64,000 bases of DNA from Owenia fusiformis. Taxonomy: Eukaryota; Annelida; Polychaeta; Sabellida; Oweniidae. Of the stretch, positions 44,766 to 57,088 are shown in pieces; position 1 is the first letter of the stretch; every line of letters starts with the position of its first letter. The stretch spans positions 5,001 through 69,000 of the forward strand of contig CAIIXF020000011.1 of assembly GCA_903813345.2 (NCBI GenBank), given 5' to 3'. Under the pieces are notes generated by a model. That model ran no database searches, had not been told where the DNA came from, and saw only the letters and a list, made by a program, of their open reading frames with translations. A program made the position numbers and the translations under genes.

Positions 44766-45568
44766 TGCTGATTTTCTAAAACGTGTTATTTACGACCAAA
44801 AGAGCCTCGTGGCGGCCATGTGATGATTTATTCGCATGTTCCTCCTAGATTATGCCATTTTTACTTCAGAATCGGAGATATATGAGATGACAAAATTGGC
44901 CAGGTCATTAAACCTCGTCGAACATACTACCCCCTCTATGTTAATTAAAAAATGGCAATAGCGTTATTGGGCTGATTGAAATGACTGAGAAACTAACATA
45001 TTGACTAAATACTAGCTTCGTGAACATTCTTTTTTATTCTAAATGTAATGAGAGACTATTAATCATTTTTTTAATAACTGTATTTTTAGCTCCAATATCT
45101 CAAATGAGCCCCATGAATGAAATTTATTAATGACAAAATTGATTGAAATATTTTGTAGATAAGTCATGTTTATCGATCATAGTTAAAACAGAAGAATATG
45201 AATGATAATTTAAGAAACTGAAGTCACATTCGCATTGTGTTATTCCCTTATTATCATCATTTTCCTTTTTGTTCTGTTGTCGAATTGTTTCAGTCCCGCA
45301 TTCTTTTATTTCAATTTCCTAAACTCAAATAGAATGATGTCTATATAAGATGACCAAATGCCATTTTTTATCAATTCTTTCCAACAACGGTGTAATGGGC
45401 GGACGACCGTTTCACAGTTACACGTGACCGACAGAGGGACAATATTATACCGCTAAAAGGTTACCGATCGGGACTGCTAGTCAACTTACACCGTTCCCAG
45501 TTGCATTTATATGAATGGCAAACGAATAGAGAGATCTATACATATTGGGCTAGTTCCTTCATTATCAC
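44766..45568. other. Intergenic, nothing recognised
   Basis: AT-rich, no recognisable feature. Confidence 0.4.
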
Positions 45569-45569
45569 A

Positions 45570-46200
45570 CCGGAATACCCTGACAACGGTAAAGTCAGAT
45601 ACCTTTGTCACAAATGGCGGAAATAACCGTCGCTTCAACTCTTTAATCACTTGGTCCTCGTTTCATGGGACTTTATCGTCGCTAATCCTGCGCATGTGTT
45701 AAGCTCTTGCGATGATGTATTACATGAAATCCTAATTTCTATCAAATGGGGTCGTGAATCGCCACAATATATCGTCTTCGATATCGTCAATGACAACGGA
45801 ATCTGAATTTGAAATAATTTACAAAGACAACGGCATATGGTAAGATGTGGCACCGGACTATGGCGGATGTATTGAATTGGGACATAGGAAGATGAAAACG
45901 GTAAAGAGGCACTTTACCGTTGTCAAATATTACCGTTGTCATCGTTTACATTACATTTGACCCATACCTACCGTTGTCATTTATGGTATCCAGTAAAATT
46001 AAAGCCTTTATTTCGATGGTAGAACATATTTAACTATATGATCAGTAGAAAAACACTTTGAGTGATTCCTGTACCAAAGGAATTTAATCTAGTCGCTCTA
46101 TTAAACATACAGTTCATGAAAATCTAATTGAAGCGACGGTTATGTCCACCATTTGTGACAACGGCATCTGACTTTACCGTTGTCAGGGTATTCCGGTGGG
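45570..46200. mobile_element. 630-bp MITE-like element with ACCGTTGTCA motif cluster
   Basis: Inverted ends of about 75 bp: CACCGGAATACCCTGACAAC at 45574 and its complement ending at 46198, continuing through CACAAATGG-GGA-ATAACCGTCGCTTCAA. Inside, TACCGTTGTCA or its complement recurs about eight times in both orientations (near 45795, 45825, 45895, 45913, 45930 and 45971, plus the ends). No coding capacity. Confidence 0.75.
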
Positions 46201-46484
46201 ATTATAGGATATCCACAACGTGGACTCTTCCCTTAGTTAAAACTTGATTAGCATTATTATCCCTCATCCATTTCTCTCCAATTAACTGTTATGGTTTATA
46301 TCTAGAGGCATTCCTGAATAATACTAATTTGTTAAACACTGCGAGGTCAAAGATTCAAACTATTGACCGCCCTTCAATAAATCAGAAACTGATCTTTCAA
46401 AGTTGTTAAGTTCTTCACATCCATGGCCATAAGGACATGTCATGTCAACCAAGTAGGGACAATTACCCCTGGGGGACAATTACT
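46201..46484. other. Intergenic spacer
   Basis: No feature recognised. Confidence 0.4.
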
Positions 46485-47945
46485 AATATTACATTGGACT
46501 AGACGAGCTTGAGACGATACCAGCTCGAATGTTACCCTGATACACTGCAAGTGTACTGTGAGTGTCCAGAGGACGTCACTTCCCCCCCAGTACTAATATT
46601 ACATTGGACTGGACGAGCTTGAGACGATACCAGATCGGATGTTACCCTGATACACTGCAAGTGTACTGTCCAGAGGATGTCATCCCCCCCCCCCAATTAC
46701 TAATATTACATTGGACTAGACGAGCTTGAGACGATACCAGCTCGGATGTTACCCTGGTACACTGCAAGTGTACTGTGAGTGTCAAGAGGATGTCACCCCC
46801 CCCCCCCCCCACAAGAACTAATATTACATTGGACTAGACGAGCTTGAGACAATACCAGCTCGGATGTTACCCTGATACACTGCAAACGTACTGTGAGTGT
46901 CCAGAGGATGTCATCCCCCCCCCCAACAAGTACTAATATTACCTTGGACTAGACGAGCTTGAGACGATACCAGCTCGGATGTTACCCTGGTAAATTGCAA
47001 GCGTACTGTGAGTGTCCAGAGGACGTCACCCCCTAAATTACTAATATTACATTGGACTAGACGAGCTTGAGACGATACCAGCTCGGATGTTACCCTGGTA
47101 AATTGCAAGTGTACTGTGAGTGTCCAGAGGACGTCACCCCCCAAATTACTAATATTACATTGGACTAGACGAGCTTGAGACGATACCAGCTCGGATGTTA
47201 CCCTGATACACTGCAAGTGTACTGTGAGTGTCCAGAGGATGTCACCCCCCCCCCCCCCCCCAATTACTAATATTACATTGGACTAGACGAGCTTGAGACG
47301 ATACCACCTCGGATGTTACCCTGATACACTGCAAGTGTACTGTGAGTGTCCAGAGGACGTCACCCCCCCCCCCCCCCCAATTACTAATATTACATTGGAC
47401 TAGACGAGCTTGAGACGGTGCCAGCTCGGATGTTACCCTGGTAAATTGCAAGTGTACTGTGAGTGTCCAGAGGACGTCACCCCCCAAATTACTAATATTA
47501 CATTGGACTAGACGAGCTTGAGACGATACCAGCTCGGATGTTACCCTGGTACACTGCAAGTGTACTGTGAGTGTCAAGAGGATGTCACCCCCCCCCCCCC
47601 CCCAATTACTAATATTATATTGGACTAGACGAGCCTGAAACGATACCAGCTCGGATGTTACCCTGGTACACTGCAAGTGTACTGTGAGTGTCCAGAGGAC
47701 GTCACCCCCCAAATTACTAATATTACATTGGACTAGACGAGCTTGAGACGATACCAGCTCGGATGTTACCCTGATACACTGCAAGTGTACTGTGGGTGTC
47801 CAGAGGATGTCACCCCCCCCCCCCCCCCCCAAGTACTAATATTACATTGGACTAGACGAGCTTGAGACGATACCAGCTCGGATGTTACCCTGATACACTG
47901 CAAGCGTACTGTGAGTGTCCAGAGGATGTCATCCCCCCCCCTATA
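46485..47945 (+). repeat. About 105-120-bp tandem repeat with poly(C) junctions, 13 copies
   Basis: Units contain TACATTGGACTAGACGAGCT and GATGTTACCCTG, then CACTGCAAGTGTACTGTGAG. Each ends in a C-run of about 5-19 bases that accounts for most length variation. Minus-strand open frames are by-products. Confidence 0.93.
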
Positions 47946-48515
47946 ATGAAAATATTCTGAATCCTGGATAAACACTTTTAATAGATGACTATCTAGACCT
48001 CGCAAAGCCATCTTCACAATGTAATAATCCTTTTATAAGATTTCCTTTTCTACAAAAGTCTGCTCTATTTTTGTCCTATCTTGATATCAAATTAATCCCT
48101 TTGGTCTCAAAGCTAAGTCTGTATAGTTTTATTAAAATTTTACGACAGACATTAGTGCTTCGAGTAGCGATAGCATTAGACGAAAGAAATAGTAAGAGGC
48201 GGGATATCCCAAATAACTCAAAATTGAACCCATAACCATACGCAACGAACCTCTAATTTTACAAAGAGGTGTTCATTGAAGCACCTATGATTTTCGGGCT
48301 ATTTTCCATATCTTCCCTTCAGATTGATATCCACAAAGTTAATATCTTTATCGTGTTAGATTCGGGAGAATATCATCCTTTAATTTCGGTTACGCTGAGC
48401 GCCATTGACTTGAGCAATCATATTTTGAAATGTTTATGACTTTTTCTGATTGCGTATTTTTTATTCTAGTTGTTTTCATCTTACGGGGGATTATCAGTTC
48501 TCCATTTGTCAAACA
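47946..48515. other. Intergenic, nothing recognised
   Basis: No feature recognised. Confidence 0.4.
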
Positions 48516-48519
48516 ACAT

Positions 48520-49575
48520 GTTCTCCACATGTCAGACAAAGTGTTCCTATATGTCATATAATGTGTTCTCCATATGTCATACAATATTTTCTCCGCATGT
48601 CATACAATGTGTTCTACGTATGTCATATATTATATTCTCCACATGTCATGCAATGTGTTCCCCATATGTTGTACAATGTGTTCTCCATATGTCATACAAT
48701 TTATTCTCTATATGTCATACAATGTGTTCTCCATATGTCATACAATATATTCTCTATATGTCATGCAATGTGTTCTACGTATGTCATACATTGTGTTCTT
48801 GATATGTCATACAATATGTTCACTATATGTCATACAATATCTTCTCCATATGTCATACAATGTGTTCTCCATATGTCATACAATATGTTCTCCATATGTC
48901 ATACAATATATTCTCTATATGTCATGCAATGTGTTCTACGTATGTCATACATTGTGTTCTTGATATGTCATACAATATGTTCACTATATGTCATACAATA
49001 TGTTCTCCACATGTCATACAATATGTTCTCCATATGTCATACAATATGTTCTCCATATGTCATACAATATATTCTCTATATGTCATGCAATGTGTTATAC
49101 GTATGTCATACATTGTGTTCTTGATATGTCATACAATATGTTCACTATATGTCATACAATATGTTCTCCACATGTCATACAATGTGTTCACTAATGTCAT
49201 ACAATGTGTTCTCCACATCTCATAAAATGTGTTCTCCGTATGTCATACAGTGTGTTCTCCATATGTCGTACAATGTGTTCTCAGTATGCCATGCAATGTG
49301 TTATCCATATGTCATACAATGTGTTCACTATATGTCATACAATATGTTATCCTATGTAATGCAATGTATTCTCCATATGTCATACAATATTTTCTCCACG
49401 TGTCATACAATGTGTTCACTATATGTCAAAAAATGTGTTCTACGTATGTTATGCAATGTGTTCTCCATATGTCCAACAATGTGTTTTCCATATGTCATAC
49501 AGTGTGTTCTCCATATGCCGTACAGTGTGTTATCAGTATGTCATGCAATGTATTCTCCATGTATCATTCAATGTA
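48520..49575 (+). repeat. 23-bp minisatellite, about 46 copies
   Basis: Unit TTCTCCATATGTCATACAAT plus GTG or ATG; steps of exactly 23 bp are seen at 48842, 48865 and 48888. A roughly 180-bp block around 48750-48965 recurs around 48930-49150. Plus-strand frames of 224 and 151 codons follow from the periodicity. Confidence 0.94.
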
Positions 49576-50172
49576 TGTGTGTTTGGCGGACTTGTTCTGT
49601 ATAAATTAATTGGGGGGATATGGCTTGCCCATGTAATATATACATGTGGGGATCGATATCGATATAAGACTACAGTGATTTACAGAAAATATAGTCCCTT
49701 TTGGCAAATATTTTTGTTTTTCTTTGCCCATAAATAATTGTATTGAAGGGAGAAACCAGGAGTTGATTAGGCCTACATATGCTTGGTTGTTACGTCTATA
49801 GCATTCCCCTTGCCAAATCTAGGAAATACGGAGTACGAGGAGTTAAGGCATACATTTCTCGTCATAGTTGGCATAACTGTGAAGCAGAGACATGGTGACA
49901 CTTTTTATATATCTCTGTGTGAACTAACATATTTGCACATCACTCAAAAGTCAATTTCCGAATAAAAACTCCCACGAGACGAATCTGACGGTTGGGATGT
50001 CGTAAATATTGTCAACAATTACAATCCAATATCGGATCAAATTCAAAAATGTCGAGAAACTATCAGAATCATAAATTTCCTGAAAAACTCATTTCCGAAA
50101 AATTAAATACTTTACCATTTCTTTTGAAGGATATTTAGCACCCTGTGTAGACGGAGCCTGTGAGAAATATTT
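49576..50172. other. Intergenic, nothing recognised
   Basis: No feature recognised. Confidence 0.4.
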
Positions 50173-50265
50173 GGTGTGGCATGAATGCGGGGATGGTGTG
50201 GCATGAATGAGGGGATGGTGTGGCATGGATGAGGGGATGGTGTGGCATGAATGAGGGGATGGTGT
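50173..50265 (+). repeat. 22-bp tandem repeat, about 4 copies
   Basis: TGGTGTGGCATGAATGAGGG repeated with single-base variants. Confidence 0.9.
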
Positions 50266-50420
50266 GGATTTAGCGGTCATTTTTTGATTTAAAGTGATAT
50301 TTCTGAAACTAATCCATTTTTGGTCTTCGAATATATCCATATGTGTTGACACCTAATATCAATAAAATTGTGAAAGTTGTGATGTTACTTATTCTGCAAC
50401 GACTCAGTATGCATTAAAAC

Positions 50421-50525
50421 TTCGTCGATTTAATACCTCACTTAAGTTACATAAACGGAATGGGTTAAAAGTACAGATCTTATCTGTTTTTCGAAATTCC
50501 GTTTATGTAACTGAGTATGACTGAG
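50421..50525. mobile_element. Short hairpin element, copy 2
   Basis: TCGTCGATTTAATACCTCAC as at 8279, then AGTTACATAAACGGAAT, whose exact complement ATTCCGTTTATGTAACT follows about 30 bp later. Confidence 0.7.
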
Positions 50526-50599
50526 TTCTAAGGGATTTGATTGACCGTGCCATGGTTTTTACCACTTTTTCTTTCGTGAATGACTGAAAAATTAGGGAT

Positions 50600-50824
50600 T
50601 GAAATGGCTATGTCAGGATGGTTATTTGTGGTTATCTCAAGGATAAAGTCTACACAAAATCACACAAAAGAGACGTTGATGATCTTAGGTCACGGATTGT
50701 TGCAGCAGCGAAGGATCTAAGGGAACAGAGAGACATCATCAGGGATGCGGTACTTGCGATGAGATCTAGGGCAGACATTTGCATTGAAAGGAATGGGAGT
50801 GATGTTGAAGGACACTTGGGTTAA
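50600..50824 (+). pseudogene. C-terminal fragment of a mariner/Tc1-like DDE transposase
   Basis: The frame reads ICGYLKDKVYTKSHKRDVDD followed by LRSRIVAAAKDL and RADICIERNGSDVEGHLG, then stops at 50824. It matches the tail of mariner/Tc1-like transposases, where WGYLKDKVY is followed by a LxxLxxRI helix and a C-x5-G-x2-xEH end. The third catalytic Asp would lie just upstream, but that sequence is not recognisable. No terminal inverted repeats were found nearby. This is a truncated, inactive remnant. Confidence 0.7.
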
Positions 50825-51099
50825 AGCAACTTTGAATGGACATAGGGATTTGAAAGGGGTATTAAATATGATATGAGTAACTTGAATTGGAATTAATGAG
50901 TAAAATAGTAATATCCTGATGTTTGTTGTTACTTATCACTGTTTTATGATGGTGAAATTGACTTGGCTGAAAGTGACACAAACCCATTTCTGACAAGGTC
51001 AAATCCAGTACTTTGTCATTTTTTTCAATTTTCTCGTTCGTCCTTCAACATTTTCGCTCCGGTTTTTTTCATCATGTTCCTTGAAAAAAGCTAATTCCG
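50825..51099. other. Intergenic spacer
   Basis: No feature recognised. Confidence 0.4.
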
Positions 51100-51225
51100 A
51101 AAGGCAAATCGTTTTTTTATCACTCTAACCGTTTTTGAGATATGGCGTCCGAAAAGTAGGTCACAACAAAAAGTTCTCCAAATTCAACATATGAGTTATG
51201 GAATAGGTGTAGAATTTTCCGGTTC
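51100..51225 (+). repeat. Direct repeat, left copy
   Basis: Shares CGTTTTTTTA-TCACTCT, GAGATATGGCGTCCGAAAAG and AACATATGAGTTATG with 51545-51670. Confidence 0.7.
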
Positions 51226-51319
51226 GAAAGTTATGGCGTTTTGAAAATTTCGAGAAAAATCGATCTGATGATATCCTGATAGAAAGTCAAGAGTAGCGAA
51301 GAAAATATAGAAAAAATCA

Positions 51320-51436
51320 TCCATCCTTCCTTCCTATCCTGTCTGATCATGTCCTTCCTATCTATCCTTCCTTCCTATCATATCTTTTCCTTCCTATCCT
51401 ATCCTTCCTTCCTATTCTATATCCTATCCTATCCTA
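51320..51436 (+). repeat. Pyrimidine-rich simple repeat (CTTCCTATC)n
   Basis: Irregular repeats of CCTTCCTATC and TATCC on the plus strand, with purines on the other strand. Confidence 0.85.
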
Positions 51437-51544
51437 GAACTGGGTCAAATCTTACATTTTCAACCTTCTGTCTATTATCTTCGTCGTTATTTATCTAAAC
51501 GTCTTCATATTTTTTCATCTTGTAGCTAAGAAACAGCCTTTTCA

Positions 51545-51670
51545 TAAGTGTGCCATCCGTTTTTTTAATTACTCTTACCGATTTTGAAATATGGCATCCA
51601 GAAAGTAGGTCAAAATAAAAAGTTCTTCAAATTTAACATATGAGTTATGAATTAAGGGAAGAATTTTCAC
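51545..51670 (+). repeat. Direct repeat, right copy
   Basis: Partner of 51100-51225; the simple repeat lies between them. Confidence 0.7.
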
Positions 51671-51714
51671 AGGAATCTGAATCTGTAAATCAAATTTTGA
51701 TCCCACTCCCACTT

Positions 51715-52640
51715 ATGTAACATACATTGAAAATTATTATGGTAAGTATTGGTTACCCCTGGGCTGTCAAAAGCTCAAATAGAAAATTTAGATTTTTAGA
51801 TATTAGATATTTAGAAATGTCAAATTATGTTTTTATATATTATTAGGGGAAATATGATAACAAGACTTCTGGTATATGAACATTTTGAGCTCATTTGAGA
51901 TGCATACGTAACATACATTGCAAATTATTATGTTAAAGATATGGCTATAGAAAATTCAGATTTTTAAGAAATGTCCAATAATTTTTCTTCATCTTATTTG
52001 GGGTAAGATAAAACAAGACTATATGCACCATTTTGAGCTCATTTGAGATGCATCTATTACATATCTTGAAAATTATTATGCTAAAATAAGGTTGCCCCTG
52101 GATCGTCTGAAGCTTAAATGAAAATTTAGAGTTTTAAGAATTATCAATCATTTTTCTACATCTTATTAGGGTTAATATGATAAAACAAGATTATATGCAC
52201 CATATTGAGCTCATTTGAGTGGGATACATTACATATTTTAAAAATTATTAAAGTACAATAAGGTTACCCCTGGCCATTCAGAAGCGAAAATGAAAATTAA
52301 ATTTAAAAAAATTCCAATCTTTTTTACTTCTAATTAGCAATATTATGACAAAACAAGACTAGATGCACCATTTTGAGCTCATTTGAGATGGATTTATTAC
52401 ATATTTGAAATTATTAAGGTACAATATGGTTACCCCTGGCCATTCAGAATCGAAAATGAAAATTTGAATTTTTTTGAATTCTAATCTTTTTGTACATCTA
52501 ATTAGCAATAATATGACAAAACAACACTAGAAGCACCATTCTGAGCTCATATGAGATGCATACATTGACTAACTTAAAAATTATTGAGGTAAGATAAGGT
52601 TACCCCTGAGCCAAATGCACCAAAAAATTGAAATTTCGAT
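51715..52640 (+). repeat. Degenerate tandem repeat of about 140-175 bp, 5-6 copies
   Basis: Each unit carries TTTTGAGCTCATTTGAGATG (about 51893, 52031, 52204, 52371 and 52538), TTACATA-TTGAAAATTATTA, and GGTTACCCCTGG. Divergence is much higher than in the short-period arrays, so it is older. Confidence 0.8.
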
Positions 52641-53274
52641 AATTGTTTTCCCTGAGAATATATTAGCTATCAAAGCAATATGTCCTATCTGTGATAAACA
52701 CTTATACTTCTATTAATGTGAATTTTTTTAAGACTATTAGTCATCACATTCTTGAAATACAGTAATGGACGTCCCGTATTTGGCCCTTTAAATAATGAAT
52801 TTTTCCTGGATAATTGGGTTAAAATGTATTTTCCTCACTAAATACCACTTCTAAAATGAGTTTTACATCATTTCAAGGCTCAAAGCAATCACCAAATGAA
52901 GTCATTTAAACAAAAATACTTTAAAACCATTTTTATTTATTTTTTATAATTTACCCACTCCCACCTGATAGGGGTGGGGGTCAGAGGTAAAATCCATGAA
53001 GACCACCCCTAACCACTTGCCCTGAAATCGTTTTCCACTCAAATCATATGATTCTACAAATGTGCCAAGTTTGTTGCTTTCCTGAAAAAAGCCATACAAA
53101 AAATGGTTATATCTGGACATCTGACCCCGCTATATAGCAACGGATTGAGATTTTTCTTGATTTTTTTCATATATATCAAACATCAAACTAAAACTAAGTG
53201 CTTACAATTTCAAGTCTATGTCGATCTTTACTTGTGTCTGATATATAAAGGTGCCTAACAGGGTGGCAGATTAT
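52641..53274. other. Intergenic, nothing recognised
   Basis: No feature recognised. Confidence 0.4.
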
Positions 53275-53362
53275 CTCAATCCCAAGTCAACTCAGCCACA
53301 GTAAAACTTAACACCGTAAAAACTCAACCCAAGTCAACTCAACCTTGTAAAACTCAACCCAA
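53275..53362 (-). repeat. Inverted outlier of the 65-bp array
   Basis: CCCAAGTCAACTCAACC and GTAAAACTCAACCCA are complements of the array's GGTTGAGTTGACTTGG and GGGGTTGAGTTTTAC words, about 450 bp before the main array. Confidence 0.75.
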
Positions 53363-53812
53363 ACCATTTCTGCAATGCCTTCAGTTCTCTAGTTCATTTA
53401 CTTTGATACATTTAATCTAGCTTATTTTGCATATTGAAACAATACTTTATTAGAATATTTGATGAAACATCCTTTAAAATCAAATTTTAGGAAAATGTAA
53501 TTTGTCAATTAACAATGTTTTCTTTAACAATGTTGATGTATTATCGAAATAATTAATGATAAATCTTCTGAACCTGAAAGGCATTACAATAAAAACTTAT
53601 TAACAAGATTCAAAATAAAAATAATATGACATTGGAAATAAGATTAATTAGCTATAATAACCCCTTGCTAATCCTTCAGTAGTTTCATTACTAAATATGC
53701 ATGGTAGGTTTTAGAATGGAAATCAAAAATTGACACAAAATTTAAAAAAAACTTTGTTCAACAAACGTTTATATTATATTGAATACAAATATTGTCAGTG
53801 CTAAAATATATA
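53363..53812. other. Spacer between inverted array pieces
   Basis: AT-rich, nothing recognised. Confidence 0.4.
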
Positions 53813-53814
53813 GG

Positions 53815-54445
53815 GGTTGAATTTAAGTGGGGTTGAGTTTTACAGGGGTTGAATTGACTTGGGGTTCAGTTTAACTTGGGGTTGAATTTAACTGGGGTTG
53901 AGTGTTACAGGGGTTGAGTTGACTTGGTGTTCAGTTTAACTTGGGGTTGAATTTAACTGGGGTTGAGTTTTACAGGGGTTGCGTTGACTTGGTGTTCAGT
54001 TTAACTTGGGGTTGAATTTAACTGGGGTTGAGTTTTACAGGGGTTGAGTTGACTTGGTGTTCAGTATAACTTGGGGTTGACCTTAACTGGGGTTGAGTTT
54101 TACAGGGGTTGAGTTGACTTGGTGTTCAGTTTAATTTGGAGTTGAATTTAACTGGGGTTGAGTTTTACAGGGGTTGAGCTGACTTGGGGTTCAGTTTAAC
54201 TTGGGGTTGAATTTAACTGGGGTTGAGTTTTACAGGGGTATGAGTTGACTTGGTGTTCAGTTTAACTTGGTGTTGAATTTAACTGGGGTTGAGTTTTACA
54301 GGGGTTGAATTGACTTGGTGTTCGTTTAACTTGGTGTTGAATTTAACTGGGGTTGAATTTTACAGGGGCTTAGTTGACTTGGTGTTCAGTTCAACTGGGG
54401 TGGAATTTGACTGGGATTGAGGGGTTGAGTTGACTTAGGGTTGAG
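53815..54445 (+). repeat. 65-bp higher-order minisatellite, about 9-10 copies
   Basis: Each 65-bp unit consists of four related 16-17-mers: TTTAACTGGGGTTGAG, TTTTACAGGGGTTGAG, TTGACTTGGTGTTCAG and TTTAACTTGGGGTTGAA. The four-step order is kept through most of the array. Confidence 0.9.
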
Positions 54446-55018
54446 ATGACCAAGAAGCTCCTATAGTACCTCCTGTTGATTTCATTAGGGTTATGAGAAA
54501 TGCTCTGTAAATGGTTGCCCAAGGGTGACGCTCCGGCATTGAGTGGATTTGAGGTCCAAAGCTTTTATTCATTAAATTCTACACGTTCACCCTTGTAAAC
54601 CAATTATGTAAATGTCAATCATTATTACACATTGAACAGAAAAATTGATATTGACAATATGAATTAGCTGATACTATTAGAATAGATATTGATCAGTTAT
54701 TTTCATATCTTCAAAGTTTTAATTGAATTCCCGCAGCAATTGTCTGATAGAGACAACATATGTTTGATGTCATTCAGCATACACTTTTCTAGAGTTGATT
54801 ACATATTGGAAATTGTTCTAAACCTCATTGCGAAACACGGATTACTAGGACTTCAATAACGTCTGAAATAATTAACTAATTTGGGTTGCATTGTGTTCAA
54901 AGGAAACTTCAAAGGAGGTGCAATGTATTTCGGTTTGATCACAATGATCATTATAAATACTCGATTATTTTACATTTCATCTCCTATTGTAGTGTCCGAT
55001 TAGAAATATACGTGAAAT
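54446..55018. other. Intergenic, nothing recognised
   Basis: No feature recognised. Confidence 0.4.
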
Positions 55019-55019
55019 C

Positions 55020-56905
55020 GTATATAGCTTGACCTCTCTTTTATCGAACACATGTAGCTTAACCTCTCTTTTATCGATCATGTGTAGCTAAACCTCTCTA
55101 TAATAGAACACGAGTAGCTTAACCTCTCTTTTATCGATTATGTGTAGCTTAACCTCTCAATTATAGAACAGGAGTAGCTTAATCTCCCTGTTATCGACCA
55201 TGCGTAACTTAACCTCTCTTTTATCGACCGCATGTAGCTTAACCTCTCTTTTATCGAGCATCTGTAGCTTAACCTCGCTGTTATCGGCTATGTATAGCTT
55301 AACCTCTCTTTTATCAAACATGTTGAGCTTAACCTCTCTGTAATAGAACACGAGTAGCTTAATATCTCTTTTATCGAACATGTGTAGCTCAACCTCTCTT
55401 TTATCAAACATGTGTAGCTTAACCGCTCTGTAATAGAACACGAGTAGCTTAACATCTCTTTTATCGAACATGTGTAGTTTAGCCTCTCTTTTATCGAACA
55501 TATGTAGCTTTATCTATCTGTTATAGAACATTGTAGCTTAATCTCTCTATTTTCGAACTTGCGTAGCTTAACCTCGCTTTTATCGAATGTTACAGGCTTA
55601 ATCTCTCTGTTATATAACACCTGTAGCTTAATCTCTCTATTTTCGAGCTTGTGTAGTTTAACGTCTCTTTTATCAAACTTGTGTAGCTTAACCTCTCTGT
55701 TATCGACCATGTGTAGCTCAGCCTCTCTTTTATCGAACATGTGTAGCTTAGCCTTTCTTTTATCAAACAAGTGTAGCTTAGCCTCTCTTTTATCGAACAT
55801 GTGTAGCTTAGCCTCTCTTTTATCGAACATATGTAGCTTAATCTCTCTGTTATAGAACATTGTAGCTTAATCTCTCTATTTTCGAACTTGTGTAGCTAAA
55901 CCTCTCTTTTGTCGAACTTGTGTAGCTAAACATCTCTATTAGAAAAAGACGAGTAGCTTAACATCTCTTTTATCGAACATGTGTAGCTTCAACTTCTCTT
56001 TTATCGAATATGAATGGCTTAATCTCTCTGTTTTAGAACACGTGTAGCTTAATCTCTCTATTATCAAACTTGTGTAGCTTAACCTCTCTTTTATCGAACG
56101 TGTGTAGATTAATCTCACTTTTATCGAACATGTATAGCTTAACCTCTCTATTATAGAACAATAGTAGTTTAACTTTCTCTTTTCTCGAACATGTGTAGTT
56201 TAATCTCTCTGTTTAAGAAACGTGTAGCTTTAACTCTCTATTATCCAACGTGTGTAGCTAAACCTCTCTTTTATCGAACCTGTGCAGCTTAACCTCTCTG
56301 TTATGGACCATGTATAGCTAAACCTCTCTTTTATCGAACGCGTGTAGCTCAACCTCTCTATTACAGACCACGTACAGCTAAATCCAAATATTGTCGAACA
56401 TGTGTAGCTTAATCTCTCTTTCATCGAACATGTGTAGCTTAATCTCTCTTTCATCGAACATGTGTAGCTAAACCTTTCTTTTATCGAACGTGTGTAGCTT
56501 AACCTCTCTGTTACCGAACTTGTGTAGCTTAACCTCTCTTTCATCGAACATGTGTAGCTTAATCTCTCTTTCATCGAACATCTGTAGCTAAACCTTTCTT
56601 TTATCGAACGTGTGTAGCTTAACCTCTCTGTTACCGAACTTGTGTAGCTTAACCTCTCTTTTATCGAAAATGTGTAGCTTAATCTCTCTATTATAGAACA
56701 CGTGTAGCTTAATAACCTCTCTTTTATCGAACATATGTAGCTTAAGTGTAGCTTAATCTCTATATTATCGAACACGGCTAGCTTCACCTCTTTATTATAG
56801 AATACATGTAGCATAATCTCTCTATTATCGAATGTGTGTAGCTTAACCTCTCTTTTACCGAACACATGTAGATTAAACTTTCTTTTATCGAACATGTGTG
56901 GCGTA
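55020..56905 (-). repeat. 30-bp minisatellite, about 62 copies
   Basis: Plus-strand unit TGTAGCTTAACCTCTCTTTT followed by ATCGAACATG or a variant ATAGAACACG half. The period of 30 keeps frames open on both strands; the minus strand reads a ten-residue repeat like MFDKREVKLH. Stops and phase shifts interrupt it, so coding is not supported. Confidence 0.93.
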
Positions 56906-57024
56906 AGTGTCAAAATTGAATATTAATTCCTCGCATCATTTAACAACAATCACATAGACACTTTGTATCAGAACATTGACTGCGACCTCCCATTGCATAG
57001 TGTATACATTTCTACGAACAAATT

Positions 57025-57088
57025 ATCGACCATGTGTAGCTTAACCTCTCTATTATAGAACACGTGTAGCTTAATCTCTCTTTATTAT
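57025..57088 (-). repeat. Two detached units of the 30-bp minisatellite
   Basis: Two more units, separated from the array by about 120 bp of unrelated sequence. Confidence 0.85.

Noticed and set aside
45380-45500. Weak dyad ACGGTGTAA / TTACACCGT
   Set aside because: Only about 10 bp pair across about 90 bp, within chance.
48450-49225. Plus-strand frames of 224 and 132 codons rich in Cys and Tyr
   Set aside because: Translations of the 23-bp array.
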